Origin: Kosakonia quasisacchari | Lineage (GTDB): Bacteria; Pseudomonadota; Gammaproteobacteria; Enterobacterales; Enterobacteriaceae | DNA length: 64,000 bases | Direction: 5' to 3' | NCBI RefSeq assembly: GCF_004331415.1 | Contig: NZ_SJOP01000005.1 | Span: forward strand, 62,001 to 126,000 | Part shown: positions 28,197 to 38,828 of the stretch, piece after piece | How positions within the stretch are numbered: position 1 is the stretch's first letter | How the letters are laid out: each line of letters starts with the position of its first letter | Program-made: the position numbers and the translations under genes | The notes under the pieces: model-generated | Told to the model about the DNA's origin: nothing | The model's input: the letters and a program-made list of their open reading frames with translations, nothing else | Database searches by the model: none

Positions 28197-29567
28197 ATGG
28201 AAGGTCAACAGCACGGCGATCAGCTAAAGCGCGGCCTTAAGAACCGCCACATTCAGCTTATCGCGCTGGGTGGCGCTATTGGGACTGGCCTGTTTCTGGG
28301 CAGCGCATCCGTCATTCAATCTGCCGGCCCGGGGATCATTCTGGGCTATGCCATTGCCGGTTTTATCGCGTTTTTGATCATGCGCCAGCTTGGCGAAATG
28401 GTCGTTGAAGAGCCGGTGGCTGGCTCATTCAGCCACTTCGCTTACAAATATTGGGGCAGCTTCGCAGGCTTTGCTTCCGGCTGGAACTACTGGGTGCTGT
28501 ACGTGCTGGTGGCGATGGCGGAACTCACCGCCGTAGGGAAATATGTTCAGTTCTGGTGGCCAGAAATCCCCACCTGGGTCTCCGCCGCCGTATTCTTTGT
28601 CATTATCAACGCCATCAACCTGACCAACGTTAAAGTGTTTGGTGAGATGGAGTTCTGGTTTGCCATTATTAAGGTTTTCGCCGTTGTGGCGATGATCGTC
28701 TTTGGCGGCTGGTTGCTGTTTAGCGGTAGCGCGGGCCCGCAGGCCACCGTGCGTAACTTGTGGGAACAGGGCGGTTTCCTGCCGCACGGCATCGGTGGGC
28801 TGGTGATGATGATGGCGATCATCATGTTCTCGTTCGGTGGTCTGGAACTGGTGGGGATCACCGCCGCAGAAGCCGATAACCCGGAACAGAGCATTCCAAA
28901 AGCCACCAATCAGGTTATCTATCGCATCCTGATTTTCTATGTCGGTTCGCTGGCCGTGCTGCTCTCTTTAATGCCGTGGACACGCGTTACCTCGGATACC
29001 AGCCCGTTTGTGCTGATTTTCCATGAACTGGGCGACTCGTTTGTGGCCAATGCGTTGAACATTGTGGTGCTGACTGCCGCGCTGTCGGTTTATAACAGCT
29101 GCGTGTATTGCAACAGCCGCATGCTGTTCGGCCTGGCAAAACAGGGCAATGCGCCGAAAATGCTGCAACAAGTGGATAAGCGCGGCGTACCGGTGAACAC
29201 TATCCTCACTTCTGCGCTGTTTACCGCGCTGTGCGTAGTGATCAACTACTTCGCGCCGGAATCCGCGTTTGGCCTGCTGATGGCGCTGGTGGTTTCCGCG
29301 CTGGTGATCAACTGGGCAATGATTAGCCTGGCGCACATGCGTTTTCGTCGCGCCAAGCAGCAGCAAGGCGTCACACCACGCTTCCCGGCGCTGTTCTACC
29401 CGGTGGGTAACTGGATCTGCCTGATCTTTATGGCGGCGGTGCTGGTAATCATGCTGATGACAGACGGCATGGCGATCTCGGTCTACCTGATCCCGGTGTG
29501 GATTGCCGTCCTTGGCGTCGGCTACCTGCTGAAGCAGAAAAATGCCAATGCCGTGAAAGCGCATTAA
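28197..29567 (+). CDS. aroP: General aromatic amino acid permease
   Basis: Proton-coupled importer of phenylalanine, tyrosine and tryptophan in the inner membrane, of the amino acid-polyamine-organocation family. It is 456 aa with about twelve transmembrane helices. The family signature begins at NRHIQLIALGGAIGTGLFLG (17-36), and the GGLELVGITAAEADNPE region is typical. The ATG follows ACGAGG. PheP is the close alternative, but the E. coli-like position next to pdhR supports AroP. In E. coli ampE follows; here two sugar genes intervene. Confidence 0.94.
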   Translation: MEGQQHGDQLKRGLKNRHIQLIALGGAIGTGLFLGSASVIQSAGPGIILGYAIAGFIAFLIMRQLGEMVVEEPVAGSFSHFAYKYWGSFAGFASGWNYWVLYVLVAMAELTAVGKYVQFWWPEIPTWVSAAVFFVIINAINLTNVKVFGEMEFWFAIIKVFAVVAMIVFGGWLLFSGSAGPQATVRNLWEQGGFLPHGIGGLVMMMAIIMFSFGGLELVGITAAEADNPEQSIPKATNQVIYRILIFYVGSLAVLLSLMPWTRVTSDTSPFVLIFHELGDSFVANALNIVVLTAALSVYNSCVYCNSRMLFGLAKQGNAPKMLQQVDKRGVPVNTILTSALFTALCVVINYFAPESAFGLLMALVVSALVINWAMISLAHMRFRRAKQQQGVTPRFPALFYPVGNWICLIFMAAVLVIMLMTDGMAISVYLIPVWIAVLGVGYLLKQKNANAVKAH

Positions 29568-29582
29568 TCCTTATCCGTTCTG

Positions 29583-29604
29583 CCCTCTCCCGCCCGGGAG
29601 AGGG
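29583..29604. repeat. CCCTCTCCCG hairpin after aroP
   Basis: CCCTCTCCCG and CGGGAGAGGG form a perfect 10-bp stem with a 2-nt loop, 16 bp after the aroP stop. It shares its stem sequence with the hairpin after gcd at 11111. No T-run is present, so it is probably a dispersed palindrome or an mRNA 3'-end stabiliser. Confidence 0.55.
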
Positions 29605-29739
29605 TTGTTATCACAGCGTTACCTTCCTCACACTTTTCTTTACATAGCTGTTTTGTCCATCTCTGCGGCCTGATCCTGCTACGCAAACAAAAATTCACAG
29701 ACAAATACTTCATGCCATATCTCAAAGGGAGAACCGGCA

Positions 29740-31143
29740 ATGGACAACAAACTGTCTGTTAAAGAAAAGATTGGCTATGGCATGGGCGATGCCGGATGCA
29801 ACATCATCTTTGGCGCTATCATGCTGTTTGTTAACTATTTCTATACTGATATCTTCGGCCTCGCACCCGCGCTGGTCGGGGTATTACTGCTGTCGATACG
29901 CGTGATTGATGCGGTGACTGACCCGCTAATGGGAGCGCTCGCTGACCGTACACAAAGCAAATATGGTCGTTTTCGCCCGTGGCTGTTGTGGATAGCCGTG
30001 CCTTACGCCGTCTTCAGTGTGCTGATGTTCACCACGCCGGAGTGGACCTACAACAGCAAAGTTATCTATGCCTTTATTACCTATTTCCTGCTGTCGCTGA
30101 CCTATACCGCGATCAATATCCCCTACTGCTCGCTGGGTGGTGTTATCACCAACGACCCGAAAGAGCGTGTCGCCTGCCAGTCGTATCGCTTTGTGATGGT
30201 TGGCATTGCAACATTGCTGCTGTCGCTCACGCTGCTGCCAATGGCCGAGTGGTTTGGCGGTGCGGATAAAGCCAAAGGCTACCAGATGGCGATGACGGTG
30301 CTGGCGTTTATCGGCATGTGCATGTTCCTGTTCTGCTTCGCCACCGTGCGTGAACGTATCCGCCCGGCGGTGCCAACCAACGACGATTTGAAGAAAGATT
30401 TCAAAGACGTATGGAAAAACGACCAATGGGTACGCATCCTGCTGCTGACACTCTGCAACGTTTGCCCTGGTTTTATCCGCATGGCGGCCACCATGTATTA
30501 CGTCACCTGGGTAATGGGGGAAAGCACCCATTTCGCTACGCTGTTTATTAGCCTCGGCGTTGTCGGCATGATGCTTGGCAGCATGCTGGCAAAAGTGCTG
30601 ACCGACCGCTGGTGTAAGCTGAAAGTCTTCTTCTGGACCAACATCGTGCTGGCGTTCTTCTCCGGCGCCTTTTACTTCTTTGACCCGCACGCCACGGTAC
30701 TGATTGTGGTGCTCTACTTCCTGCTAAACATCCTGCATCAGATCCCTTCCCCGCTGCACTGGTCGCTGATGGCTGACGTTGATGATTACGGTGAGTGGAA
30801 AACCGGCAAACGCATTACCGGTATCAGTTTCTCCGGCAACTTGTTCTTCCTGAAAGTAGGTCTGGCAGTTGCCGGGGCGATGGTCGGTTTCCTGCTCTCG
30901 TGGTACGGCTATGACGCCGGAGCCAAGCAACAAAGCGCCAGCGCCATTAACGGTATTATGCTGTTGTTTACCATTATTCCAGGCGTGGGCTACCTGATCA
31001 CCGCAGGCGTGGTACGCCTGCTGAAAGTCGACCGTGAACTGATGAAACAGATCCAGGCGGATCTGGAAAAACGCCGCATCAACTACCATGAGCTGACCGA
31101 AAATCAGCAGGTACCGGCGGGCGATAACGTAAGGAATGCATAA
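29740..31143 (+). CDS. GPH-family sugar:cation symporter (XynT/YicJ-like)
   Basis: Inner-membrane glycoside:cation symporter of the GPH family, probably importing a pentose-containing oligosaccharide or glycoside. It is 467 aa with about twelve transmembrane helices. Family marks include KIGYGMGDAGCN near the start, the loop DPLMGALADRTQSKYGRFRPW between helices 2 and 3 (two pieces), and DYGEWKTGKRITGISFSG in the second half. It is closest in memory to E. coli YicJ and YagG. The stop and the next start overlap as TAATG, tying it to the glycosidase. The pair sits between aroP and ampE, adjacent genes in E. coli, so it is an insertion relative to that species. Confidence 0.88.
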   Translation: MDNKLSVKEKIGYGMGDAGCNIIFGAIMLFVNYFYTDIFGLAPALVGVLLLSIRVIDAVTDPLMGALADRTQSKYGRFRPWLLWIAVPYAVFSVLMFTTPEWTYNSKVIYAFITYFLLSLTYTAINIPYCSLGGVITNDPKERVACQSYRFVMVGIATLLLSLTLLPMAEWFGGADKAKGYQMAMTVLAFIGMCMFLFCFATVRERIRPAVPTNDDLKKDFKDVWKNDQWVRILLLTLCNVCPGFIRMAATMYYVTWVMGESTHFATLFISLGVVGMMLGSMLAKVLTDRWCKLKVFFWTNIVLAFFSGAFYFFDPHATVLIVVLYFLLNILHQIPSPLHWSLMADVDDYGEWKTGKRITGISFSGNLFFLKVGLAVAGAMVGFLLSWYGYDAGAKQQSASAINGIMLLFTIIPGVGYLITAGVVRLLKVDRELMKQIQADLEKRRINYHELTENQQVPAGDNVRNA

Positions 31144-32093
31144 TGAATAACTGGCCGAACCCGTTTATTGAACAGCGCGCCGACCCGTTTATCCTGCACC
31201 ATCAAGGCGAGTATTACTTCGTGGCCTCGGTGCCGGAATATGACCGGCTGGAGATCCGCCGCGCCGCCACGCTGGAAGGCCTGCGTCACGCTCAGGCAAG
31301 CGTAGTCTGGCGCAAACCGCAAAGCGGCCCGATGAGCGAGCTTATCTGGGCGCCGGAGCTGCATCATATTGATGGCAAATGGTATCTCTACTTTGCCGCG
31401 ACATACACCAAAGCGCTGGACGCGCTGAATATGTTCCAGCACCGCATGTTTGTACTGGAGTGTGCGGATGCCGACCCGCTCAGTGGGCGCTGGGTCGAAA
31501 AAGGCCAGGTGAAAACACCTTTCGATACGTTTGCGCTGGATGCCACGACCTTTGAGCATCAGGGGAAACGTTGGTACTTGTGGGCGCAAAAAGCGCCGGA
31601 TATTGCCGGTAATTCCAATCTCTATCTGGCGGAAATGGAAAATCCATGGACGCTGAAAGGCGAACCGGTAATGTTAAGCAAACCGGAGTTTGACTGGGAG
31701 TGTCGTGGTTTTCTGGTCAATGAAGGCCCGGCGGTTTTGTTCCACGGCGATAAACTCTTTGTGAGTTATTCCGCCAGCGCCACCGATGAAAACTACTGTA
31801 TGGGCTTGTTGTGGATCGCTATCACCGCCAACCCGCAGGATCCGGAAAACTGGCATAAGTCGCCGCAGCCGGTGTTTAAAACCAGTGATGAAAACCGCCA
31901 GTACGGCCCGGGGCACAACAGTTTTACGCAAACACCGGACGGGGAAGATATTCTGGTTTATCACGCGCGGAATTACACCGAAATTGAAGGCGATCCGCTC
32001 TACGATCCCAATCGCCATACCCGCCTGAAAACAATCCGCTGGCAAGAAAACGGGATGCCCGATTTCGGCATCCCGGCGGCGGATAATCAGTGA
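31143..32093 (+). CDS. Glycoside hydrolase family 43, likely arabinofuranosidase or xylosidase
   Basis: A 316-aa GH43 enzyme, predicted to remove terminal L-arabinofuranose (or D-xylose) residues by inversion. The three catalytic carboxylates of the family are visible: D14 in RADPF (base), D133 in FALDATTF (pKa modulator) and E194 in LVNEGP (acid). There is no signal peptide, so it should act in the cytosol on what the coupled symporter brings in. The ATG overlaps the symporter stop by 1 bp after AAGGA. GH43 covers several specificities, and I cannot choose between arabinofuranosidase and xylosidase from sequence alone. Its last codons contain a perfect hairpin. Confidence 0.86.
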   Translation: MNNWPNPFIEQRADPFILHHQGEYYFVASVPEYDRLEIRRAATLEGLRHAQASVVWRKPQSGPMSELIWAPELHHIDGKWYLYFAATYTKALDALNMFQHRMFVLECADADPLSGRWVEKGQVKTPFDTFALDATTFEHQGKRWYLWAQKAPDIAGNSNLYLAEMENPWTLKGEPVMLSKPEFDWECRGFLVNEGPAVLFHGDKLFVSYSASATDENYCMGLLWIAITANPQDPENWHKSPQPVFKTSDENRQYGPGHNSFTQTPDGEDILVYHARNYTEIEGDPLYDPNRHTRLKTIRWQENGMPDFGIPAADNQ

Positions 32094-32124
32094 TACTGCG
32101 GCACGCGGTTAAATCAGCGTGCCG
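32051..32124. terminator. Double hairpin at the GH43-ampE convergent junction
   Basis: CGGGATGCC/GGCATCCCG (32051-32075, 7-nt loop) lies inside the last GH43 codons. CGGCACGC/GCGTGCCG (32099-32124, 10-nt loop) covers both stop regions and the ampE end. Neither is followed by a strong T-run, so termination here may be weak or Rho-assisted. Confidence 0.45.
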
Positions 32125-32963
32125 TAAATCGTCAACAACGCCACCACGACCACCAGTACCAGCGACGTTTTCTTCGCCATCGAGACAGCGGCTTTCGGCG
32201 TTTCGACTTTATCTGTATGCGGCTCGCGCGCCAGCGAGAACTGTGCGAGACGCGTCAGTACCTGGTACTGCGAGGTATGGCGATCGCCCAACGAAGCAAA
32301 CCAGGCCGGCAGCGCTTTTTCGCCGTGCCCGACCAGCGCATACACCACACCCGCCAGGCGCACCGGCACCCAATCCAGCAGATGTAAAATCGCATCAATG
32401 CCCGACTGTTGACGCTCGGTTGGCGTTTTATAACGCGCCAGCCAGTATTGCCAGGCACGCAGTGACGCGTAACCCACCAGCAACACCGGCCCCCACGAAG
32501 CACCGACGATAAACCAGAACAGCGGTGCAAGGTAAAAACGGAAGTTGATCCACACCAGCGCGTTTTGCAACTCACGTAGAAACTCGCGCTCATCGCAACC
32601 TGGCGGTACGCCGTGAATCAACGTCAGCTCGTTCGCCATCGCCGTGTGGGCATGAGCATCGTTGCGCGCTGCTGCTTTCAGATAGGCGTGATAATGCAGC
32701 CGCACTTTACCCGCACCGATACACAACGCACCGAGTAAAATCCACACCACCAGCAACGGCACATTGAAAAACAGCCCATACAATGCACGCAAAATCAGGA
32801 AGGTGACCAGCATCGCCAGCGCGGTCATCAGCAACGTTCTGATCATAGAGTAGTGTTTTACCCGCCGGAACAGCACCTCCAGCCGATGATCCAGTTGCCA
32901 GTGTTCCCCCAGTTTAAACAGCCGTTCTGCTGCTAACACCAGCAACAGGGTGAATAACGTCAT
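32109..32963 (-). CDS. ampE: Inner-membrane protein AmpE
   Basis: Membrane protein of 284 aa linked to AmpD and beta-lactamase regulation; its biochemical role is not established. It resembles the CobD/CbiB fold group. Hydrophobic segments occur near residues 40-70, 140-165 and at the very C-terminus ([15 protein letters not shown]). The ATG at 32963 follows AAGGAG and overlaps the ampD stop by 4 bp, giving tight coupling. An earlier in-frame start would extend into ampD and was rejected. Confidence 0.93.
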   Translation of the reverse strand: MTLFTLLLVLAAERLFKLGEHWQLDHRLEVLFRRVKHYSMIRTLLMTALAMLVTFLILRALYGLFFNVPLLVVWILLGALCIGAGKVRLHYHAYLKAAARNDAHAHTAMANELTLIHGVPPGCDEREFLRELQNALVWINFRFYLAPLFWFIVGASWGPVLLVGYASLRAWQYWLARYKTPTERQQSGIDAILHLLDWVPVRLAGVVYALVGHGEKALPAWFASLGDRHTSQYQVLTRLAQFSLAREPHTDKVETPKAAVSMAKKTSLVLVVVVALLTIYGTLI

Positions 32964-33523
32964 GGCATCTCCTTTTCTGACATACCGGCAACCAACGCAC
33001 GAAATCTCGCCCAATCAAAAGCCGGCCCGGGATCGGTCTTGCGATCGGGGGCAATATCGCTATGCCCGGTCATATTGTCGGCAATCGACGGGTAAAGCTC
33101 AATCACCGTTCGTGTTACTGCCGCCAGTTGGCGGTATTGTGCATCGGTATAAGGCAGATGATCGGTGCCTTCAAGCTCGATACCAATGGAAAAGTCGTTA
33201 CAGCGTTCCCGCCCATGATACGAAGAGACGCCCGCATGCCAGGCGCGTTTATCGAAAGGCACATACTGCACAATCTCGCCGTCGCGGCGAATCAGACAGT
33301 GCGCGGAAACACGCAGATGAACAATCTCTTCAAAGAAGGGATCGGCGCTGGCATCCAGCGTGCCGGTGAACAGCGCGTCTATCCATGGGCCGCCAAATTT
33401 GCCGGGGGGCAAGCTAATATTATGTACCACCAGCAATGAAGGCTGTTCATCGTCCGGGCGGCAATCAAAGTGGGGAGACGGCACATGCCGCGCCTCGACC
33501 AGCCAGCCCTTGCATAACTGCAT
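32960..33523 (-). CDS. ampD: 1,6-anhydro-N-acetylmuramyl-L-alanine amidase
   Basis: Cytosolic zinc amidase that strips the peptide from anhydro-muropeptides during wall recycling. Its loss derepresses ampC in species that carry AmpR. It is 187 aa. Zinc ligands are H34 (VVHNIS) and the C-terminal His and Asp of [16 protein letters not shown]. The ATG at 33523 follows AAGGAG. The first residues (MQLCKGWL) are slightly longer than in E. coli. It forms a two-gene operon with ampE and is divergent from nadC. No ampC or ampR is in the window. Confidence 0.95.
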   Translation of the reverse strand: MQLCKGWLVEARHVPSPHFDCRPDDEQPSLLVVHNISLPPGKFGGPWIDALFTGTLDASADPFFEEIVHLRVSAHCLIRRDGEIVQYVPFDKRAWHAGVSSYHGRERCNDFSIGIELEGTDHLPYTDAQYRQLAAVTRTVIELYPSIADNMTGHSDIAPDRKTDPGPAFDWARFRALVAGMSEKEMP

Positions 33524-33619
33524 AAGGAACTCCTTATAGAGGATGGTGCTGAAACACGCTTCAGAGTAGCATGTTTGCACTGTGTCCCGTAATGGCGTTG
33601 CCAGCAGGACATCACCTAA

Positions 33620-34546
<927 letters not shown>

Positions 34547-34559
34547 TCCTCACTTTTGA

Positions 34560-34582
34560 ACGGGCCGCAGGCCCGTTTTTTT
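34560..34582 (+). terminator. Rho-independent terminator of nadC
   Basis: ACGGGCC, loop GCA and GGCCCGT are followed by six further T residues, 14 bp after the nadC stop. Confidence 0.92.
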
Positions 34583-34721
34583 GCGTGTTAGCTCGCACCT
34601 TTTTTGTTCTGAACTGCAATTTCATCAACAACGCTGGAAGCCTCTTTCCCATCCTTTTTTTTACTCCTCGCCAGCCATTCCAGGGGCTGACAAAGTAGCG
34701 GCTCAAAACAAGGAGCCGTTT

Positions 34722-35156
34722 ATGAACAGACAGCAAGGATTCACCTTAATTGAGCTGATGGTGGTTATCGGCATCATTGCGATTTTGAGCGCTATCGGTA
34801 TTCCCGCCTATCAAAACTACCTGCGCAAAGCCGCGCTAACCGACATGCTGCAGGCCTATGTTCCCTATCGCACCGCAATAGAGCTATGCGCGCTTGAGCG
34901 TGGCGGTTTAGAAACCTGCGACGCCAGCAGTAATGGCATCCCCGCGCCCACAACCACGCGATATGTTTCGGCGATGAGCGTCGCAAAAGGCATCGTCACG
35001 CTGACCGGACAAGAAAGTCTGAATGGGCTTAGCGTGGTCATGACACCGCAGTGGAACAGTGCAGAGGGAATGCAGGGCTGGACGCGCACCTGCAATACAC
35101 AAGCGGATAGCGCCTTGCAGCTGGCCTGCGAAGATGTGTTCCGTACTGGACGCTAA
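34722..35156 (+). CDS. ppdD: Type IV pilin-like major prepilin PpdD
   Basis: Major pilin of the enterobacterial type IV pilus system. The 144-aa preprotein has a short basic leader ending in G6. Prepilin peptidase should cut before F7 of FTLIELMVVIGIIAILSA, and the conserved glutamate is E11 (mature position 5). Cysteine pairs near residues 50-61 and 126-137 suit pilin disulfides. The ATG follows AAGGAG; the upstream 47 open codons overlap the nadC terminator and were rejected. It leads the ppdD-hofB-hofC set. Confidence 0.95.
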   Translation: MNRQQGFTLIELMVVIGIIAILSAIGIPAYQNYLRKAALTDMLQAYVPYRTAIELCALERGGLETCDASSNGIPAPTTTRYVSAMSVAKGIVTLTGQESLNGLSVVMTPQWNSAEGMQGWTRTCNTQADSALQLACEDVFRTGR

Positions 35157-35165
35157 GGAGCGGCA

Positions 35166-36560
35166 ATGAAAGAAGACAAACTTATCGCGCTCTGCCAGCG
35201 CCACAATGCGGTTGTGCTCAATAACGAAATCGATGTGCTCACGATTGCCGTCGTGGATAGCCCCAGCACGGAGTTGATGGAATCGCTGCAATTCGCTGTG
35301 CAAAAACGCATCGACATCCGCTGCTGGACACCTGAACAGATGGATAAGCACCAACAGGTAACCGCGCAGGCCGCAGTACCGGTAATACAAGAACCCAAAG
35401 AAGACAGTGGCTCGGCGGTAGAAATTTTAAACCATACGCTGCAACAAGCCCTTATGCTGCGCGCCTCCGACATCCATTTTGAACCCGGCGAAACCCAGTA
35501 TGTCATTCGACTACGTGTCGATGGGGTGCTGCATGGCTTGTCTCCTCTACCCAGTAAGCTTGCCAGTACCCTGACGGCAAGGCTAAAAGTACTCGGCAAT
35601 CTCGATATCGCCGAACGACGCCTCCCGCAAGATGGGCAGTTCAATGTCGAGTTGTCCGGGCAGTCCGTTTCGTTTCGTATCGCCACCCTGCCCTGCCGCC
35701 ACGGCGAAAAAGTCGTTTTGCGGCTTTTGCACCAGGTTAACCAGGCACTGGAGATATCCACCCTTGGTATGACAGAAGCGCAAATGACGCTCTTTAATAA
35801 CGCTCTGGCACAACCACAAGGGCTGTTACTGGTCACCGGGCCTACCGGCAGTGGTAAAACAGTGACGCTATATAGCGCCCTTCAGGCGCGTAACAAGCCG
35901 GAAGTAAACATCTGCAGCGTTGAAGATCCCGTGGAGATCCCGCTGAACGGTTTGAATCAGACGCAGATAAACCCGCGTTCCGGCTTGACCTTTCAAAGCG
36001 TGCTGCGTGCCTTACTGCGTCAGGATCCTGATATCATCATGGTCGGCGAAATACGCGATGGCGAAACGGCGGAAATCGCCATCAAAGCCGCACAAACTGG
36101 CCACCTGGTGCTGTCGACACTGCACACCAACTCAACCAGCGAAACGCTGGTGCGCATCCAGCAAATGGGGGTTGCCCGCTGGATGATCTCCTCCGCGCTA
36201 TCGTTGGTTGTAGCGCAGCGGCTGGTGAGAAAGCTGTGCCCGCATTGCCGCAAGCTGGGGGTAGAAAACAATCACTTGCCGGGTAACTTGTGGCCGCGCC
36301 CGCTGCCTCGCTGGCGCGCCGAAGGTTGTGAACAGTGTTACCACGGCTTCTATGGACGCGTCGCGTTATTCGAAGTGCTCGCCATAACCCCGGATGTTCG
36401 GCAAGCCATCGCCAGCGGTCTCAGTGCAGATGAAATAGAACAGCGGGCACGCGCAGGTGGGATGACCACGCTTTTTCAGCATGGCTGCCTCGCCGTAGAA
36501 CAAGGACTGACCACGTTCGAGGAGCTGGTACGTATATTGGGTTTTCCTGATGGCAAGTAA
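35166..36560 (+). CDS. hofB: Type IV pilus assembly ATPase HofB
   Basis: PilB/GspE-type secretion ATPase that drives pilin assembly from the cytosol. It is 464 aa. Walker A GPTGSGKT lies near residue 225, Walker B is DPDIIMVGEIRDGE, and a zinc motif of two CxxC pairs (CPHC and CEQC) is near the C-terminus. The N-terminal domain diverges most from E. coli HofB. The ATG follows AAGGAG, 9 bp after ppdD, and the stop overlaps hofC by 11 bp. Confidence 0.94.
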   Translation: MKEDKLIALCQRHNAVVLNNEIDVLTIAVVDSPSTELMESLQFAVQKRIDIRCWTPEQMDKHQQVTAQAAVPVIQEPKEDSGSAVEILNHTLQQALMLRASDIHFEPGETQYVIRLRVDGVLHGLSPLPSKLASTLTARLKVLGNLDIAERRLPQDGQFNVELSGQSVSFRIATLPCRHGEKVVLRLLHQVNQALEISTLGMTEAQMTLFNNALAQPQGLLLVTGPTGSGKTVTLYSALQARNKPEVNICSVEDPVEIPLNGLNQTQINPRSGLTFQSVLRALLRQDPDIIMVGEIRDGETAEIAIKAAQTGHLVLSTLHTNSTSETLVRIQQMGVARWMISSALSLVVAQRLVRKLCPHCRKLGVENNHLPGNLWPRPLPRWRAEGCEQCYHGFYGRVALFEVLAITPDVRQAIASGLSADEIEQRARAGGMTTLFQHGCLAVEQGLTTFEELVRILGFPDGK

Positions 36561-37752
36561 ACAACTCTGGCAATGGTCCGGGCTTGAGAAAAGCGGCGAA
36601 CTGCAAAGCGGTGTGTTCTGGAGCGAAAACCGCACCAGCACACTATTACTGTTGTACCAGCAGCAAATCCATCCGCTTGCAATAAAACGCTGCGTCATAC
36701 GGCGTGCACTCTGGAAGCCGGAACACAGCAGCCAGTTACTTCACCAACTGGCAACCTTACTGCGGGCAGGGCTTACGTTACCGGAAGGGTTACAACTTCT
36801 GGCAGAACAGCACCCAGCAAAGCAATGGCGTGCATTGTTACACCATCTGGCGAAGGTGCTGGAGCAGGGTGAAACCTTCTCCGCTGCGCTGCGACAATGG
36901 CCAGAGGTGTTTCCCCCGCTTTGGCTGGCGATGATTCGCACCGGGGAATTAACCGGCAAGCTGGACGAGTGCTGCTTTAAACTTGCCAGCCAGCAAAAAG
37001 CGCAGCGAGAGCTGACACTGAAGGTGAAAAAAGCGCTGCGCTATCCGTTAATCATTCTTACGCTGACGGCTGCCGTGGTACTGGCGATGGTCTATCTGGT
37101 ATTGCCGGAATTTACCGCCATTTACCGGACATTCAATACGCCGCTACCGATGCTAACGCGCGGTGTCATTGCGGGTGCTGCAATAATGCAGCAAGCGGCT
37201 CTGCCCTTAATGGTTTGCGCGTTATTAACAAGCAGTGTCTTACGAATGCTGCGCAACCATACAGGCTGGCAACGCCATCGGCAGCGGTTACTCCTGGCAA
37301 GCCCGATCATTGGCCCGCTGGTCCGTGGCCAGCGCCTGAGCCAGATATTTACCGTCCTGGCGCTGACGCAACGGGCGGGTATCGCGTTTTTGCAAGGGCT
37401 GGAGAGCGTACGGGAAACACTTTCCTGTCCTTACTGGCAGGCGGTGCTGCAACGAGCACATCAGGAAATTACTCAGGGCACGGCTATTTCGGCGGCGTTA
37501 CAAGAGAGTGGTGAATTCCCGCCATTGTGCATTCAACTGGTTCGCACAGGAGAAGTGTCTGGCGCACTGGATAGCATGCTGGAGAATCTGGCACAGCATC
37601 ATAGCGAGCAAACCCAGAGGCAGGCTGATGGTCTGGCCGCCGTGCTGGAACCGTTATTACTGGTGGTTACAGGGCTTATTATCGGGGTATTAGTAGTAGC
37701 AATGTACTTGCCCATCTTTCATCTGGGAGATGCGATGGGTGGCGGCGGATAA
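36550..37752 (+). CDS. hofC: Type IV pilus platform protein HofC
   Basis: PilC/GspF-type inner-membrane platform protein of 400 aa. Two T2SSF domains are visible, each with the GL(T/A)F-type LLRAGLTLPEGL or LTQRAGIAFLQGL pattern. About three transmembrane helices occur, the last ending in VVAMYLPIFHLGDA. The start lies within the hofB 3' end, so translation is coupled. As in E. coli the minor pilins and secretin are not in this neighbourhood. After the stop a perfect 9-bp-stem hairpin (37754-37777) lies before the convergent guaC. Confidence 0.94.
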   Translation: MASKQLWQWSGLEKSGELQSGVFWSENRTSTLLLLYQQQIHPLAIKRCVIRRALWKPEHSSQLLHQLATLLRAGLTLPEGLQLLAEQHPAKQWRALLHHLAKVLEQGETFSAALRQWPEVFPPLWLAMIRTGELTGKLDECCFKLASQQKAQRELTLKVKKALRYPLIILTLTAAVVLAMVYLVLPEFTAIYRTFNTPLPMLTRGVIAGAAIMQQAALPLMVCALLTSSVLRMLRNHTGWQRHRQRLLLASPIIGPLVRGQRLSQIFTVLALTQRAGIAFLQGLESVRETLSCPYWQAVLQRAHQEITQGTAISAALQESGEFPPLCIQLVRTGEVSGALDSMLENLAQHHSEQTQRQADGLAAVLEPLLLVVTGLIIGVLVVAMYLPIFHLGDAMGGGG

Positions 37753-37753
37753 C

Positions 37754-37777
37754 GCAGGCGCAACGCTGTGCGCCTGC
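37754..37777. terminator. Hairpin between convergent hofC and guaC
   Basis: GCAGGCGCA and TGCGCCTGC form a perfect 9-bp stem with a 6-nt loop. It sits within the 32-bp convergent spacer. There is no T-run, so termination strength is unclear. Confidence 0.5.
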
Positions 37778-37784
37778 AAACCCG

Positions 37785-38828
37785 TCAGAGGCTATTGAAA
37801 ACGCGGTTTTCTTGCTCCTGAACACGGATAAAGGTAGTGCGTTTGGTCAGCTCTTTCAGGCGGGAGGCACCAACATAGGTACAGGCAGAACGTAAACCGC
37901 CGAGGATATCGCGAGCAGTATTTTCTACCGGGCCGCGCAGCGTTAGCTTCACGGTTTTGCCTTCTGCCGCGCGGTAGCCCGCAACACCGCCAACGTGGCG
38001 ATTCATGGCGGATTCAGAACTCATGCCATAGAAAAGCATAAATTTTTCACCGTTTTCTTCAACGACAGTGCCGCCGCTCTCTTCATGGCCCGCCAGCATA
38101 CCGCCGAGCATGACGAAATCCGCACCGCCGCCGAAAGCTTTCGCCACATCGCCAGGCACGGTACAACCGCCATCACTGACAATCTGACCACCGAGGCCGT
38201 GAGCCGCATCGGCACACTCGATCACCGCAGACAATTGAGGGTAACCAACGCCAGTTTTTACGCGCGTGGTACACACGGAACCCGGACCGATACCCACTTT
38301 CACGATGTCGGCACCGGAAAGAATGAGCTCCTCACACATTTCACCCGTTACGACGTTACCGGCACAGATAGTTTTATTCGGCCAGGTTTCACGCGCTTTC
38401 GCAACGAATTGCACGAAATGTTCTGAGTAACCGTTCGCCACATCGATGCAGACAAAATTCAGCGCCGGATGCAACGCGAGGATCTGTTTAGTTTTTTCGA
38501 AATCCGTATCAGATGTGCCAGTTGAAACCATCACATGGTGCAAAACATCGTCGGATTCACGCTGTACGAAGGCTTTCCAGTCTTCAACAGAGTAATGTTT
38601 GTGTACAGCAGTCAGAATATCGAATGACGCCAGCGCTTTCGCCATCGCAAACGTGCCAACAGTATCCATATTGGCGGCGATAACCGGCACGCCGGACCAG
38701 TTGATCCCGGAATGTTTAAATGTGAATTTGCGCTCCAGTTCGACATCGGAACGGCTTTTGAGGGTAGAACGTTTAGGGCGGATAAGAACGTCTTTGAAAC
38801 CTAATTTCAGATCTTCTTCAATACGCAT
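37785..38828 (-). CDS. guaC: GMP reductase
   Basis: NADPH-dependent conversion of GMP to IMP, balancing guanine and adenine nucleotide pools. It is 347 aa, matching E. coli GuaC. The catalytic loop [11 protein letters not shown] holds the active cysteine (about 186), and the phosphate-binding [20 protein letters not shown] region is intact. Unlike IMP dehydrogenase it lacks a CBS domain. It is divergent from coaE across 320 bp and has a good promoter candidate. Confidence 0.97.
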   Translation of the reverse strand: MRIEEDLKLGFKDVLIRPKRSTLKSRSDVELERKFTFKHSGINWSGVPVIAANMDTVGTFAMAKALASFDILTAVHKHYSVEDWKAFVQRESDDVLHHVMVSTGTSDTDFEKTKQILALHPALNFVCIDVANGYSEHFVQFVAKARETWPNKTICAGNVVTGEMCEELILSGADIVKVGIGPGSVCTTRVKTGVGYPQLSAVIECADAAHGLGGQIVSDGGCTVPGDVAKAFGGGADFVMLGGMLAGHEESGGTVVEENGEKFMLFYGMSSESAMNRHVGGVAGYRAAEGKTVKLTLRGPVENTARDILGGLRSACTYVGASRLKELTKRTTFIRVQEQENRVFNSL

